Source: Carboxydothermus islandicus (GTDB lineage: Bacteria; Bacillota; Z-2901; Carboxydothermales; Carboxydothermaceae). From it: a stretch of DNA of 64,000 nt. This document shows, in pieces, positions 39,907 through 49,048 of the stretch; the first letter of the stretch is position 1, and the number at the start of each line of letters is the position of its first letter. Location: positions 1-64,000 of the forward strand of contig NZ_BDJL01000001.1 in NCBI RefSeq assembly GCF_001950325.1, in the 5' to 3' direction. A model generated the notes under the pieces. The model was not told where the DNA came from. It did not search any database and saw only the letters and a list, made by a program, of their open reading frames with translations. A program made the position numbers and the translations under genes.

Positions 39907-40506
39907 TTGTATTTTGCAGAACCGGTAGCAAAACTAATCGAACATCTTGGTAAACTTCCGGGGATTGGTCCAAAAACAGCACAAAAATTAGCTCTCTATC
40001 TTTTAGAAATTCCTGAAGAAGAAGCACGGGCTTTAGCGGAAGCGATAATAACTGCCCGGAAAAATACCAAATACTGCTCCGTTTGTTTTAACCTGACCGA
40101 TACTGACCCCTGTGCCATTTGCCAAAATCCCGGTCGCAATCACCGGCTTTTAATGGTGGTAGAAGAACCAAAAGATGTGGCAGCTATGGAACGAACCGGA
40201 AGCTTTAACGGGATATATCATGTTCTTCACGGAGTTTTATCGCCAATAAAAGGAATAGGGCCGGAAGATTTAAAAGTAAGAGAGTTGTTATTGAGGCTTT
40301 CCCGGGAGCCGGTGGAAGAAATAATAATTGCCACCAATCCGACGGTTGAAGGGGAAGCAACGGCCATGTATTTAGCATCCCTTTTAAAACCCTTAAATTT
40401 TAAAGTAACGAGAATTGCCCACGGTTTACCGGTGGGAAGCGATATTGAGTATGCCGATGAATTAACTATCCGAAAAGCCTTGGAAGGTCGAAGAGTTTTG
40501 GAATAA
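39907..40506 (+). CDS. recR: recombination mediator RecR
   Basis: 199-aa gap-repair protein that acts with RecF and RecO. It has a helix-hairpin-helix LGKLPGIGPKTAQKLA, a zinc finger CSVCFNLTDTDPCAIC, and a Toprim domain starting LMVVEEPKDVAAMERTG. The start is a TTG at 39907. Confidence 0.96.
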   Translation: MYFAEPVAKLIEHLGKLPGIGPKTAQKLALYLLEIPEEEARALAEAIITARKNTKYCSVCFNLTDTDPCAICQNPGRNHRLLMVVEEPKDVAAMERTGSFNGIYHVLHGVLSPIKGIGPEDLKVRELLLRLSREPVEEIIIATNPTVEGEATAMYLASLLKPLNFKVTRIAHGLPVGSDIEYADELTIRKALEGRRVLE

Positions 40507-40547
40507 GTTGTCCAAAAGCTTCATAAGTATTACCGGGGGGATATCCG

Positions 40548-40751
40548 GTGGAGCTTTTGGGTTTGGTGCTTAAAAAAATCCTTTTTTGGTTTGTTATTGG
40601 CTTTATTTTACTTGGAGTATTTAATTTAATTGGTGATAAGATTGGCTGGCATATACCGATAAATCCGGTAACTGTGGTGATTGTTGGGGTTTTGGATTTA
40701 CCGGGAATAATATTATTAACAGCATTTAGGTATCTTGTAACTGTTTTTTAA
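40548..40751 (+). CDS. BofA-like membrane protein (pro-sigma-K processing inhibitor family)
   Basis: 67 aa with two hydrophobic segments and NPVTVVIVGVLDLPGIILL, matching the BofA family. In Bacillus, BofA inhibits the SpoIVFB protease that activates sigma-K and follows recR closely. GTG start 40548 after GGGGGGATATCC. Its presence fits the sigma-K-type promoters seen later in the window. Confidence 0.82.
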   Translation: MELLGLVLKKILFWFVIGFILLGVFNLIGDKIGWHIPINPVTVVIVGVLDLPGIILLTAFRYLVTVF

Positions 40752-40764
40752 AAAGTATACATGT

Positions 40765-40793
40765 AAAAAGGGGCTTTAGAAGCCCTTTTTTTT
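40765..40793 (+). terminator. terminator of dnaX-ybaB-recR-bofA
   Basis: GGGCTT and AAGCCC form a stem extended by A/T pairs and followed by TTTTTTTT. Confidence 0.85.
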
Positions 40794-40794
40794 C

Positions 40795-40823
40795 TTGACA
40801 CATTGATACCTACCTGCTATCAT
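40795..40823 (+). promoter_or_regulatory. promoter of the FAD protein-purA operon
   Basis: TTGACA (40795-40800), 17 bp and TATCAT (40818-40823) start directly after the terminator T-run. Confidence 0.82.
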
Positions 40824-40853
40824 AAACTGGGTTTTTAAGGAGGTGTATTTTTG

Positions 40854-42239
40854 ATGAAAAAATATGATGTGATAGTTGTCGGGGCAGGTCCGGCGGGAAT
40901 TTTTGCCGCCCTGGAGATTACCTCGCTGAAGCCCGAAGCTAAAGTGCTTATTTTGGAAAAAGGTCCTGACGTCAATAGAAGGATTTGTCCCTCAAAAGAA
41001 AGAGGCATACCGTGTATTAATTGTAAGCCCTGCGCGATTGTAACCGGTTGGGGCGGGGCTGGAGCGGTTTCCGATGGTAAGCTTACCCTGTCCACCGAAG
41101 TGGGGGGACATCTGGGTGAGTACATTGGCGAAAAGGAATTAAACGAGCTCATAAAATACGTTGATAATATATATCTTAAATTTGGCGCTCCGAACGAGGT
41201 TTATGGTGTTGATCGGGAAGAGGAAATCCGGGAAATTCAAAAGAGAGCGATTTTAGCCGATTTAAGGTTGGTTCCGGCGCCTATTCGCCACCTGGGAACC
41301 GGTCGCGCTTTGGAAATAGTTGCCGCAATGAAAGAAGAGCTTTTGCGGCGGGGGGTGGATATAGCTACCAATACTCCGGTGGCAGAAATTATTGCTGATC
41401 GCGGGAAAGTAAAAGGAGTTCAGACCACTTCCGGCGAATATTATGAAGGTGAGGCAGTCATAGTTGCTCCTGGCCGGGAAGGGGCTGAATGGCTTTTAAA
41501 AGAGTCTTTAAAGCTTGGGCTTAAAACGGCCGTTAACCCCGTGGATATCGGGGTGCGGGTTGAGCTACCCGCTGTGGTATTGGAGCCAATTACCAGAGTA
41601 GTTTATGAATCGAAGTTTATTTACTACTCGAAGACTTTCGAAGATAAAGTAAGGACTTTTTGCATGAATCCTTACGGCGAAGTGGTACAGGAAAACAACG
41701 ATGGGATTATTACCGTTAACGGTCATTCTCATGCCCATAAGAAAACGGAAAACACCAACTTTGCCCTGCTTGTTAGCAAAACCTTTACCCATCCCTTTAA
41801 AGAACCTATTGCCTACGGCAAGTACATTGCCCGGCTTGCTAACTTATTAGGAGGTGGGGTATTAGTACAACGGCTGGGGGATTTAATGGACGGTCGCCGG
41901 ACTACCGAGGAACGGCTTAAAAAAGGTTTGGTGCGGCCGACTCTGGAAGATGCTACTCCGGGAGACTTAAGTTTGGTCTTTCCCTACCGCCATTTAATGG
42001 CTCTGGTTGAAATGCTCCAGGCTTTAGACAAAATTGCTCCCGGGGTGTTTAATAGAAATACCTTGCTTTACGGGGTGGAAGTAAAGTTTTACTCTTCCCG
42101 CTTGGAGTTGAGTCCGGTTTTGGAAACTAAAATTCAAAATCTTTTTGCTGCCGGCGACGGTGCAGGGGTAACCCGGGGACTTATTCAGGCTTCCGCTTCG
42201 GGAGTACTTATAGGCCGTGAGCTGGCAAAACGCTTTTAA
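40854..42239 (+). CDS. FAD-dependent dehydrogenase-like protein
   Basis: 461-aa flavoprotein with the N-terminal FAD fold DVIVVGAGPAGIFAALE. Cysteine-rich CPSKERGIPCINCKPC is followed by GWGGAGAVSDGKLTLS, a family known as NAD(FAD)-utilising dehydrogenases of unknown substrate. The C terminus has GDGAGVTRGLIQASASG. The ATG at 40854 has AAGGAGGTG eight bases upstream. It is followed by purA. Confidence 0.85.
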   Translation: MKKYDVIVVGAGPAGIFAALEITSLKPEAKVLILEKGPDVNRRICPSKERGIPCINCKPCAIVTGWGGAGAVSDGKLTLSTEVGGHLGEYIGEKELNELIKYVDNIYLKFGAPNEVYGVDREEEIREIQKRAILADLRLVPAPIRHLGTGRALEIVAAMKEELLRRGVDIATNTPVAEIIADRGKVKGVQTTSGEYYEGEAVIVAPGREGAEWLLKESLKLGLKTAVNPVDIGVRVELPAVVLEPITRVVYESKFIYYSKTFEDKVRTFCMNPYGEVVQENNDGIITVNGHSHAHKKTENTNFALLVSKTFTHPFKEPIAYGKYIARLANLLGGGVLVQRLGDLMDGRRTTEERLKKGLVRPTLEDATPGDLSLVFPYRHLMALVEMLQALDKIAPGVFNRNTLLYGVEVKFYSSRLELSPVLETKIQNLFAAGDGAGVTRGLIQASASGVLIGRELAKRF

Positions 42240-42253
42240 GGGGGAGTTTATAA

Positions 42254-43537
<1,284 letters not shown>

Positions 43538-43538
43538 A

Positions 43539-44396
43539 ATGGATAAGGTATTTATTAACGGTAAAATTCTTCCCCGGGAAAAGGCGGTTATCTCCCCTTT
43601 TGACCGGGGATTTTCCTATGGTGATGGAGTTTTCGAGACTATTGGCGTTTTTTCCGGAGTACCGTTTTTACTGGAAAAGCATCTCCAAAGGCTATTTCTG
43701 GGGCTGCAGTTATTAGAAATAAAGCTACCTTACAGTAAAGAACAATTGATATTGAAGATAGGGGAGTATCTTAACGAAAATAAAGTGGTTAACGGAGTTT
43801 TAAAAATTATCGTAAGCCGCGGCATAGGCGAGCGGGGTCTTTTGCCGGCTAAAGATTTAGAGCCAACGGTTTTAATGAGTTTATCTCCCCTGCCTCCACG
43901 GGAATTTAAGCCCATAAAAACTTCTTTTCTTTCGGTACCGGTACTGCCGCCTAAACTGGTTATAGGACAGATTAAAACTTTAAACCAGCTTCCCCAGGTG
44001 TTGGCGGCTAAAGAATGTCAGAAAAAAGGTATTGTGGAAGGTATCCGGCTTACTGTGGAAGGTTATTTGGCTGAAGGCAGTATGGCGAATCTTTTCTGGG
44101 TTAAAAATGGGGTGTTGAAAACCCCGGAGAAAAATCTGGTTTTACCCGGAATTGCCCGGGAACTTATTTTAGAACTGGCCCGAGTTGCCGGCATTCCGGT
44201 ATCTGAAGGTAAATATCCTGCCGAAGAAATATTAGGGGCAACGGAAATATTTTTTACCAATTCGGTGCGGGGGATTATTCCCGTAGGTCAGTTCGACCAG
44301 CGGGAATTCCATGACTATTCGGTAACTAATCGATTATGGGCTCTTTATGAAGCTTATTTAGAAAAATACATACTGGAAAACGGGAGCGAAGAATAA
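43539..44396 (+). CDS. class IV aminotransferase (branched-chain/D-amino acid/ADC lyase family)
   Basis: 285-aa PLP enzyme of fold type IV. It begins MDKVFINGKILPREKAVISPFDRGFSYGDGVFET, typical of IlvE, Dat and PabC. The PLP lysine lies in IKTLNQLPQVLAAKE, and GSMANLFWVKNGVLKTP follows. Specificity cannot be read from the sequence. The ATG is two bases after the purA stop; the frame extending to 43452 lies inside purA. Confidence 0.88.
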   Translation: MDKVFINGKILPREKAVISPFDRGFSYGDGVFETIGVFSGVPFLLEKHLQRLFLGLQLLEIKLPYSKEQLILKIGEYLNENKVVNGVLKIIVSRGIGERGLLPAKDLEPTVLMSLSPLPPREFKPIKTSFLSVPVLPPKLVIGQIKTLNQLPQVLAAKECQKKGIVEGIRLTVEGYLAEGSMANLFWVKNGVLKTPEKNLVLPGIARELILELARVAGIPVSEGKYPAEEILGATEIFFTNSVRGIIPVGQFDQREFHDYSVTNRLWALYEAYLEKYILENGSEE

Positions 44397-44397
44397 A

Positions 44398-44868
44398 ATG
44401 TTAACTATCGAGATTCCGGGAAGATTTACATTAAATTTTGCGTATTTGGTACTGGACTATAATGGTACTATTGCCGTGGACGGAAAGCTATTGCCCGGGG
44501 TGATAGAGCTTTTGGAAAAACTTAGTAAGTACTTAAAAATTTACGTTTTAACCCGCGATACCTTTGGTAAGGTAAAGGAAGAGCTATCTTTTCTTCCTTA
44601 TGTGGAAGTGGTGATAGTAGGAGAGCCCGGTGCCCAAGAAAAACTTGAGTTTATAAAAAAACTTGGGGCGGAAAAGACGGTGGCTATTGGTAATGGTTAC
44701 AATGACCGACTGATGTTAAAGGAAGCGGCTTTAGGGATTTTAGTCATTGAAGAAGAAGGAGCAAATATTGAGGCATTACTTAATGCGGATATCGTAGTAA
44801 AATCGCCGATAGATGCTTTAAAGTTATTAACGAATAAAGACCGGTTGGTGGCTACTCTTCGTTGTTAA
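44398..44868 (+). CDS. HAD-like hydrolase
   Basis: 156-aa minimal HAD-fold protein with the nucleophile motif YLVLDYNGTIA (DxNGT in place of the usual DxDGT) and IGNGYNDRLMLKEA as motif IV. It resembles the soluble P-type ATPase-like HAD group. Substrate unknown. It starts one base after the aminotransferase. Confidence 0.8.
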   Translation: MLTIEIPGRFTLNFAYLVLDYNGTIAVDGKLLPGVIELLEKLSKYLKIYVLTRDTFGKVKEELSFLPYVEVVIVGEPGAQEKLEFIKKLGAEKTVAIGNGYNDRLMLKEAALGILVIEEEGANIEALLNADIVVKSPIDALKLLTNKDRLVATLRC

Positions 44869-44901
44869 TAATTAACAGTATAAATTCTTAATAAAAAGTT
44901 G

Positions 44902-44930
44902 TTGACACTGTGAAGGATTTATTGTAATAT
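44902..44930 (+). promoter_or_regulatory. promoter of tRNA-Lys/Glu/Gly cluster
   Basis: TTGACA (44902-44907), 17 bp and TAATAT (44925-44930) lie 15 bp before tRNA-Lys. Confidence 0.8.
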
Positions 44931-44945
44931 AATTTCTGCACGGAT

Positions 44946-45021
44946 GAGCCATTAGCTCAGTTGGTAGAGCACCTGACTTTTAATCAGGGTGTCGGAGGTT
45001 CGAGTCCTCCATGGCTCACCA
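44946..45021 (+). tRNA. tRNA-Lys (TTT)
   Basis: The acceptor is GAGCCAT/ATGGCTC, discriminator A, with encoded CCA. The anticodon is TTT between CTGACT and AATCAG. Confidence 0.97.
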
Positions 45022-45030
45022 TTTTATTTT

Positions 45031-45105
45031 GGCCCCATGGTCAAGTGGTTAAGACACCGCCCTTTCAAGGCGGTAACCCGGGTTCGAATCCCGGTGGGGT
45101 CACCA
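45031..45105 (+). tRNA. tRNA-Glu (TTC)
   Basis: The acceptor is GGCCCCA/TGGGGTC, discriminator A, with encoded CCA. The anticodon loop CTTTCAA gives TTC. Confidence 0.97.
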
Positions 45106-45113
45106 TTTATTTT

Positions 45114-45188
45114 GCGGGAGTAGCTCAGGGGTAGAGCATCGGCTTCCCAAGCCGAGGGTCGCGGGTTCGAATCCCGTTTCCCGCTCCA
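45114..45188 (+). tRNA. tRNA-Gly (CCC)
   Basis: The acceptor is GCGGGAG/TTCCCGC, discriminator T, with encoded CCA. The anticodon loop TTCCCAA gives CCC. Confidence 0.96.
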
Positions 45189-45196
45189 GAAGAAGG

Positions 45197-45238
45197 AAAG
45201 GGTTCCGGAACTTTTAGTTGGTGCCGGAACCCTTTTTT
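45197..45238 (+). terminator. terminator after tRNA cluster
   Basis: AAAGGGTTCCGG and CCGGAACCCTTT pair perfectly over 12 bp and are followed by TTTTTT. Confidence 0.88.
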
Positions 45239-45330
45239 GATGCCATTTTGGTGTCATTTTTTAATGCCTTATCTATTTTGGCGGTAGTAGTTTTTTTAAC
45301 CTCAAGGGTAACCTGCGAGTAAATATCGCT

Positions 45331-45660
45331 TTATGGTTTAATACGCTTGAGATTGAATATATCGGCATCGTGATGGGCAAGTTTAAACAGGACGTAATCT
45401 AACTTTTCTGTGTGTTCTTTAAGTGTTTGTTTAACTTCTTTCATATCATTTTTAAGTTCATCTACATCTTTTCTAAGCACTTCTACATCTTTTCTAAGTC
45501 CTTCTACATCTTTTCTAAGCCCTTCTACCTCTTTTCCAAGCCCTTCTACATCTTTTCTAAGCCCTTCTACTACGGCGTTGGTATTGCCGACTATGCGGAT
45601 TAATTCAGTGAGCATGTCCGTAATTTGATCTAAGCGGGCTTCGGTTTTGGTAATATCCAT
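45331..45660 (-). CDS. coiled-coil protein of unknown function with heptad repeats
   Basis: 109 aa. The middle consists of repeated seven-residue units of the type GLRKDVE (about residues 33-67), a perfect heptad pattern for a long coiled coil. The ends TRITDMLTELIRI-like and FKLAHHDADIFNLKRIKP resemble small coiled-coil proteins near phage or genome-maintenance loci, but no function is known. At DNA level the repeats are 21-bp tandem units, so copy number may vary. Confidence 0.65.
   Translation of the reverse strand: MDITKTEARLDQITDMLTELIRIVGNTNAVVEGLRKDVEGLGKEVEGLRKDVEGLRKDVEVLRKDVDELKNDMKEVKQTLKEHTEKLDYVLFKLAHHDADIFNLKRIKP
45461..45565. repeat. 21-bp tandem repeat (five units) inside the coiled-coil gene
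   Basis: Five consecutive 21-bp units start at 45461, 45482, 45503, 45524 and 45545, each like TCTACATCTTTTCTAAGCCC plus one base. Each encodes one heptad on the minus strand; a partial sixth unit follows. Confidence 0.92.
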
Positions 45661-45830
45661 GTAATCATCACCTACCGGTAGTTATTTTCTTCTTCCAATA
45701 GACTTAAGCGAGTTTTTTATGGTTAGTCCTTTGATTTGGCTATGAGGTTTGGCTTTAAAATTATCTTTAATAAAATCTTATCATAAAATAGTACTGGTTT
45801 AAAATAGAAATGTCGTAAAAAAATAAAAAT

Positions 45831-45860
45831 TTGACGCTACAAAAGTATTTAAGCTATAAT
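45831..45860 (+). promoter_or_regulatory. promoter of the SCIFF operon
   Basis: TTGACG (45831-45836), 18 bp and TATAAT (45855-45860) precede the SCIFF precursor gene. The stretch 45661-45830 is AT-rich with no other recognised feature. Confidence 0.75.
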
Positions 45861-45893
45861 AATCAAGGAAAGTTTGGCAAAGGGGGTTTTAAA

Positions 45894-46025
45894 ATGAAGC
45901 ATATTAAATCTTTAAAAGGAAGTCTTGGTCATTTTGAAGGTAAAGGCTGTGGCAATTGCCAGGCATCCTGCCAGTCGGCTTGCAAAACTTCCTGCACGGT
46001 GGGAAATCAGGTATGCAAGAACTAA
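45894..46025 (+). CDS. scfA: SCIFF ranthipeptide precursor (six cysteines in forty-five residues)
   Basis: 43-aa peptide starting MKHIKSLKGS. Cysteines are at 19, 22, 26, 30, 34 and 41, six in all, in GKGCGNCQASCQSACKTSC and the tail CKN. This is the classic SCIFF precursor of Clostridia. The adjacent radical SAM enzyme forms Cys-to-alpha/gamma carbon thioether links. The biological role of the mature peptide is not known. The ATG at 45894 is preceded by AAAGGGGG. Confidence 0.95.
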   Translation: MKHIKSLKGSLGHFEGKGCGNCQASCQSACKTSCTVGNQVCKN

Positions 46026-46031
46026 CCTGAG

Positions 46032-46066
46032 ATTAACCTAATCCTTTGGGTTAGGTTAATTTTTTT
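46032..46066 (+). terminator. attenuating terminator between precursor and maturase
   Basis: ATTAACCTAATCC, a TTT loop and GGGTTAGGTTAAT form a stem followed by TTTTTTT. It would favour precursor over maturase transcripts. Confidence 0.8.
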
Positions 46067-46095
46067 ATTTATTTAAAATAAAAAAGGAAGGGTCT

Positions 46096-47472
46096 ATGAT
46101 GCACATTTACCGCTATAAAGGAGTTAATATTGCTGTAGACGAATTTTCCGGGGGAATCCATGTTTTGGATGAAATTACCTACGAAATATTAAAAGAATAT
46201 GACGGCTACCAGGGAAAAGCTCCATTAGAAGATCTTACTTTGGAAAAAGTTTTACCAAAATTAGAAGGACGTTATTCCCCTGCCGAAGTGATGGAAGCAT
46301 TGGAGGAAATAAAAACCTTGATTGCCGAAGGCCAGCTTTTTTCCGAGGATAAGTTTAAAGAGTATTATAAACCTCCGAAAACAGAAATAAAAGCCATGTG
46401 TTTAAACATTGCCCATGACTGCAACATGCGCTGTCGCTACTGTTTTGCTGGTACCGGAAGTTACGGGCATGAACGGGGGCTTATGCCCCTTACAATTGCT
46501 CAAAAAGCCATTGATTTTTTAATTGAAAACAGTGGGCACCGGAAAAACCTTGAGGTGGACTTTTTTGGAGGCGAGCCGCTTTTAAACTGGGAAGTGGTTA
46601 AAGCTACCGTTTTATACGGCAAAGATAAAGCTAAAGCTCTTGGTAAAAATATTAGCTTTACCCTTACTACCAATGCTCTCCTTCTTACCGATGAAATCCA
46701 GGAGTTTTTAGCGGAGCACGATATGGGGATTGTTTTAAGCTTAGATGGCCGGGAAGAAGTTCACGACCGGATGCGTCCGCTGCCCGGGGGGAAAGCATCG
46801 TACCAGACGGTTCTTACCAACATTAAAAATTTCCTGGAAAAGTGGGGAGAACGCCCTTATTATATTCGGGGTACCTTTACTGCCCAAAATCCTGACTTTG
46901 CCGAAGACTTTAAGGCTTTAGCCCGGGAAGGTTTTAAGTCCATTTCGTTAGAACCGGTGGTATTACCGGATTCTTCTCCCCTTGCCTTAAGAGAAGAACT
47001 TTTACCTGTTTTAAAGGCGCAGTACGATGAACTTGGAGAATATCTTTATAAGCTCTGGCAGGAAGGAAAAAACGTAGAGTTTTTCCACTTTAATTTAAAT
47101 CCCTACGAAGGGCCGTGCCTTCATAAACGGCTTTCCGGCTGCGGTGCCGGTTTTGAGTATGTGGCGGTTTCACCGGAAGGGGATATTTATCCCTGTCACC
47201 AGTTCGTGGGTAAAGAAGAGTTCCGCATGGGTAATGTGGAGGAAGGTATAGTTCGCAAGGATATTCCGGAAACCTTTAAAAATGCTCATATCTATAATAA
47301 AACCGAATGTGCTTCCTGCTGGGCCCGGTATTACTGCAGCGGCGGCTGTCACGCCAATAATTTAAATATGACCGGGGACATTCTAAAGCCCTATAAAACT
47401 TCCTGTGAAATGATGAGAAAAAGGGTAGAAATAGCTTTATATCTTACCTTGAAAAAAGAAGGTCTTATTTAA
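46096..47472 (+). CDS. scfB: SCIFF maturase (radical SAM/SPASM thioether synthase)
   Basis: 458-aa radical SAM enzyme. An N-terminal recognition region (IYRYKGVNIAVDEFSGGIHVLDE) comes first. The SAM cluster is CNMRCRYCFAG, around residue 110. A SPASM-type domain follows with SGCGAGFEYVAVSPEGDIYPCHQF and CASCWARYYCSGGCHANN, which hold auxiliary [4Fe-4S] clusters. It modifies the upstream six-cysteine peptide. Confidence 0.95.
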   Translation: MMHIYRYKGVNIAVDEFSGGIHVLDEITYEILKEYDGYQGKAPLEDLTLEKVLPKLEGRYSPAEVMEALEEIKTLIAEGQLFSEDKFKEYYKPPKTEIKAMCLNIAHDCNMRCRYCFAGTGSYGHERGLMPLTIAQKAIDFLIENSGHRKNLEVDFFGGEPLLNWEVVKATVLYGKDKAKALGKNISFTLTTNALLLTDEIQEFLAEHDMGIVLSLDGREEVHDRMRPLPGGKASYQTVLTNIKNFLEKWGERPYYIRGTFTAQNPDFAEDFKALAREGFKSISLEPVVLPDSSPLALREELLPVLKAQYDELGEYLYKLWQEGKNVEFFHFNLNPYEGPCLHKRLSGCGAGFEYVAVSPEGDIYPCHQFVGKEEFRMGNVEEGIVRKDIPETFKNAHIYNKTECASCWARYYCSGGCHANNLNMTGDILKPYKTSCEMMRKRVEIALYLTLKKEGLI

Positions 47473-47492
47473 AGCCCCAGAAATGGGGCTTT
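47471..47492 (+). terminator. terminator after scfB
   Basis: AAAGCCCC and GGGGCTTT form an eight-pair stem with a six-base loop and a short T-rich tail (AACCTTTTT). Confidence 0.75.
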
Positions 47493-47521
47493 AACCTTTT
47501 TGGAGCTGATTTCATAACTTA
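47493..47521 (+). promoter_or_regulatory. candidate sigma-K promoter
   Basis: AACC (47493-47496), exactly 16 bp and CATAACTTA (47513-47521) match the sigma-K pattern mACm-N16-CATANNNTA without mismatch. It lies 43 bp before the gene at 47565. Confidence 0.7.
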
Positions 47522-47564
47522 ATAGTAGGTGAGACTAAATTCTTTTAAAAAGGAGGTAATAAAG

Positions 47565-48107
47565 TTGGTTATTTCGAATCCCCTCCCAATTTCAGTTGGT
47601 GCAGGACTTTCCCTGGATGTTGAATACATTAAACCCCGGGAACAGATATTAAGCGGCCGGAGAATTTTAGTTTATCCGGTAAAATTTATTTGCGGCTTTA
47701 TTCCAAACCCTTCGGAAATTACAGAGGCAACATTACCACCGGGTGAAGAGCCACCTTTAAAGCCTGCAAATTATGCCACGGCGATCAATGTAATAAACCT
47801 GACCGATCATACAGTCACCTTTACTAAAAAGGCGGTAATCGCACTACCGGAAGGAGCACACAATTATCCAATAATTGGGGATAAAATAACAGAAACATTA
47901 CTTCCCAACGCTGCACTGGAAATCGATTGTAGCGATATTGTAAATAATCTCCTTGCTGGAAAAACTCTTCCGCCAGTTACTTTATTAAAAGGCTTTGTGG
48001 TGATCGAACTTCCAAAAACCGTAAGTTGCTTGAAAGATTTTCAACCGCTGGAGGTAGTAGCAATTTATACCGCTCTTCATAAACAATTTGTTTTATCAAG
48101 TGTTTAG
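47565..48107 (+). CDS. protein of unknown function, candidate sporulation gene
   Basis: 180 aa, not recognised. It has no signal peptide and no strong hydrophobic segment. Beta-rich sequence such as YPVKFICGFIPNPSE and NYATAINVINLTDHTVTFTKKAVIALPEG suggests a beta-sandwich structural domain. The start is a TTG at 47565, eight bases after AAAGGAGG; an earlier GTG at 47529 lacks a site. The sigma-K-like promoter in front suggests mother-cell expression. A terminator follows at 48108. Confidence 0.7.
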   Translation: MVISNPLPISVGAGLSLDVEYIKPREQILSGRRILVYPVKFICGFIPNPSEITEATLPPGEEPPLKPANYATAINVINLTDHTVTFTKKAVIALPEGAHNYPIIGDKITETLLPNAALEIDCSDIVNNLLAGKTLPPVTLLKGFVVIELPKTVSCLKDFQPLEVVAIYTALHKQFVLSSV

Positions 48108-48129
48108 GGCAGGGTTTTCCCTGCCTTTT
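48108..48129 (+). terminator. terminator after 47565 gene
   Basis: GGCAGGG, a TTTT loop and CCCTGCC form a stem followed by TTTT. Confidence 0.8.
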
Positions 48130-48140
48130 ACATTTTTTGC

Positions 48141-48170
48141 TTGGACATAGTCGAAAATTTTTGGTAAAAT
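48141..48170 (+). promoter_or_regulatory. candidate promoter of M23 peptidase gene
   Basis: TTGGAC (48141-48146), 18 bp and TAAAAT (48165-48170) lie 33 bp before the start codon. Confidence 0.55.
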
Positions 48171-48202
48171 ATTAAAAGATTCTTGGCAAGTGGAGGTTAT
48201 AA

Positions 48203-48847
48203 ATGAAGTTTTTAAGAAAAGGCTTACTTTTGCCAGCACTTATCATAACAATTAGCTTATTTATCCTGGGACTAAGTTTTGAAGAAAATAGAGAAATAGC
48301 CAAAGTAAATAGTTTTTCCACTGCGTTGTTGGCCAGTATAGAGCCAAAGCTTACTTTGGTAACTAAAGTAAAAGAAAATACCTTGAAAACCAGGACTTCT
48401 CCTCGAAAATCCAAAGCAGTTGTTCAAAAGCCCAAAAAAATTTCCCGTAAATCCAGGTTAATAGCTTCCCGGGACGAAGCGGAAAGATTTATCTGGCCTG
48501 CCCGGGGAGGAATTAACTCCCCCTTTGGCGAGCGCTGGGGCAGGATGCATGAAGGCATTGATATTGATGGCTCCACCGGTGATCCGGTACGGGCCTCCCG
48601 GGATGGTGTGGTAACTTTTGCCGGCTGGGAAAGCGGTTATGGTAAGCTTATTGTCTTAGACCATGCGGGACCCTATAAAACCAAGTACGGCCACCTATCG
48701 AAAATTTTGGTTCGCGAAGGCCAAAGAGTAGAAGCGGGAGAGATAATTGGATTAATTGGCAGTACCGGCCGTTCTACCGGTTCGCACCTGCACTTTGAAA
48801 TCCTCATCAATGGGAACCCGGTAAATCCGTTAAAATATTTACCTTAA
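48203..48847 (+). CDS. membrane-anchored M23 (LytM-like) peptidoglycan endopeptidase
   Basis: 214 aa with an N-terminal transmembrane segment (LLLPALIITISLFILGL). A basic linker follows, and the LytM domain starts at about residue 95. Zinc ligands are present in MHEGIDIDG (HxxxD) and SHLHFEILING (HxH). It would cut peptide cross-bridges outside the membrane. It could act in vegetative growth or sporulation; the sequence does not tell. Confidence 0.92.
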   Translation: MKFLRKGLLLPALIITISLFILGLSFEENREIAKVNSFSTALLASIEPKLTLVTKVKENTLKTRTSPRKSKAVVQKPKKISRKSRLIASRDEAERFIWPARGGINSPFGERWGRMHEGIDIDGSTGDPVRASRDGVVTFAGWESGYGKLIVLDHAGPYKTKYGHLSKILVREGQRVEAGEIIGLIGSTGRSTGSHLHFEILINGNPVNPLKYLP

Positions 48848-48856
48848 GAACGATGG

Positions 48857-48888
48857 GCCGGCAAGAGCCGGCTGTTATATTTTTTTAT
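48857..48888 (+). terminator. terminator after M23 gene
   Basis: GCCGGC, AAGA loop and GCCGGC form a strong stem followed by a TATATTTTTTT tail. A second small hairpin CCGGC/GCCGG lies at 48936-48949. Confidence 0.7.
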
Positions 48889-48897
48889 TTCTTAATT

Positions 48898-48930
48898 ACC
48901 GACGACTTACCACTAACCACTGACGACAAT
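48898..48930. repeat. copy of the ACCACC/GACGAC intergenic repeat
   Basis: Tandem degenerate units such as ACCGACGAC, TTACCAC, TAACCAC and TGACGAC lie between the two hairpins. Related units recur at 52489, 55634, 56585 and 56738. Confidence 0.7.
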
Positions 48931-49048
48931 TATGGCCGGCTCCTGCCGGATTGATTTATTTCTTTGTTAAAATTTTAACTTTTCTTGCAGGATTAACGAA
49001 AAGAAAAAAGAATTATATAAGTAAAATGCCAAAGCAAGGGGAGATAAT

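Noticed and set aside
45024-45257. Open frame across the tRNA-Glu/Gly genes with GKRDSNPRPSAWEADALPLS
   Set aside because: This is the well-known translation artefact of tRNA sequence; no gene.
45461-45565. CRISPR-like repeat pattern
   Set aside because: The units are contiguous with no spacers and encode heptads.
45410-45628. Plus-strand Ser/Phe/Thr-rich frames opposite the coiled-coil gene
   Set aside because: Repetitive frames created by the 21-bp repeats; the minus-strand product has the heptad logic and a start signal.
45782-45790. CATAAAATA as a sigma-K -10 before the SCIFF gene
   Set aside because: No mACm at the right distance; a standard TTGACG/TATAAT promoter lies closer.
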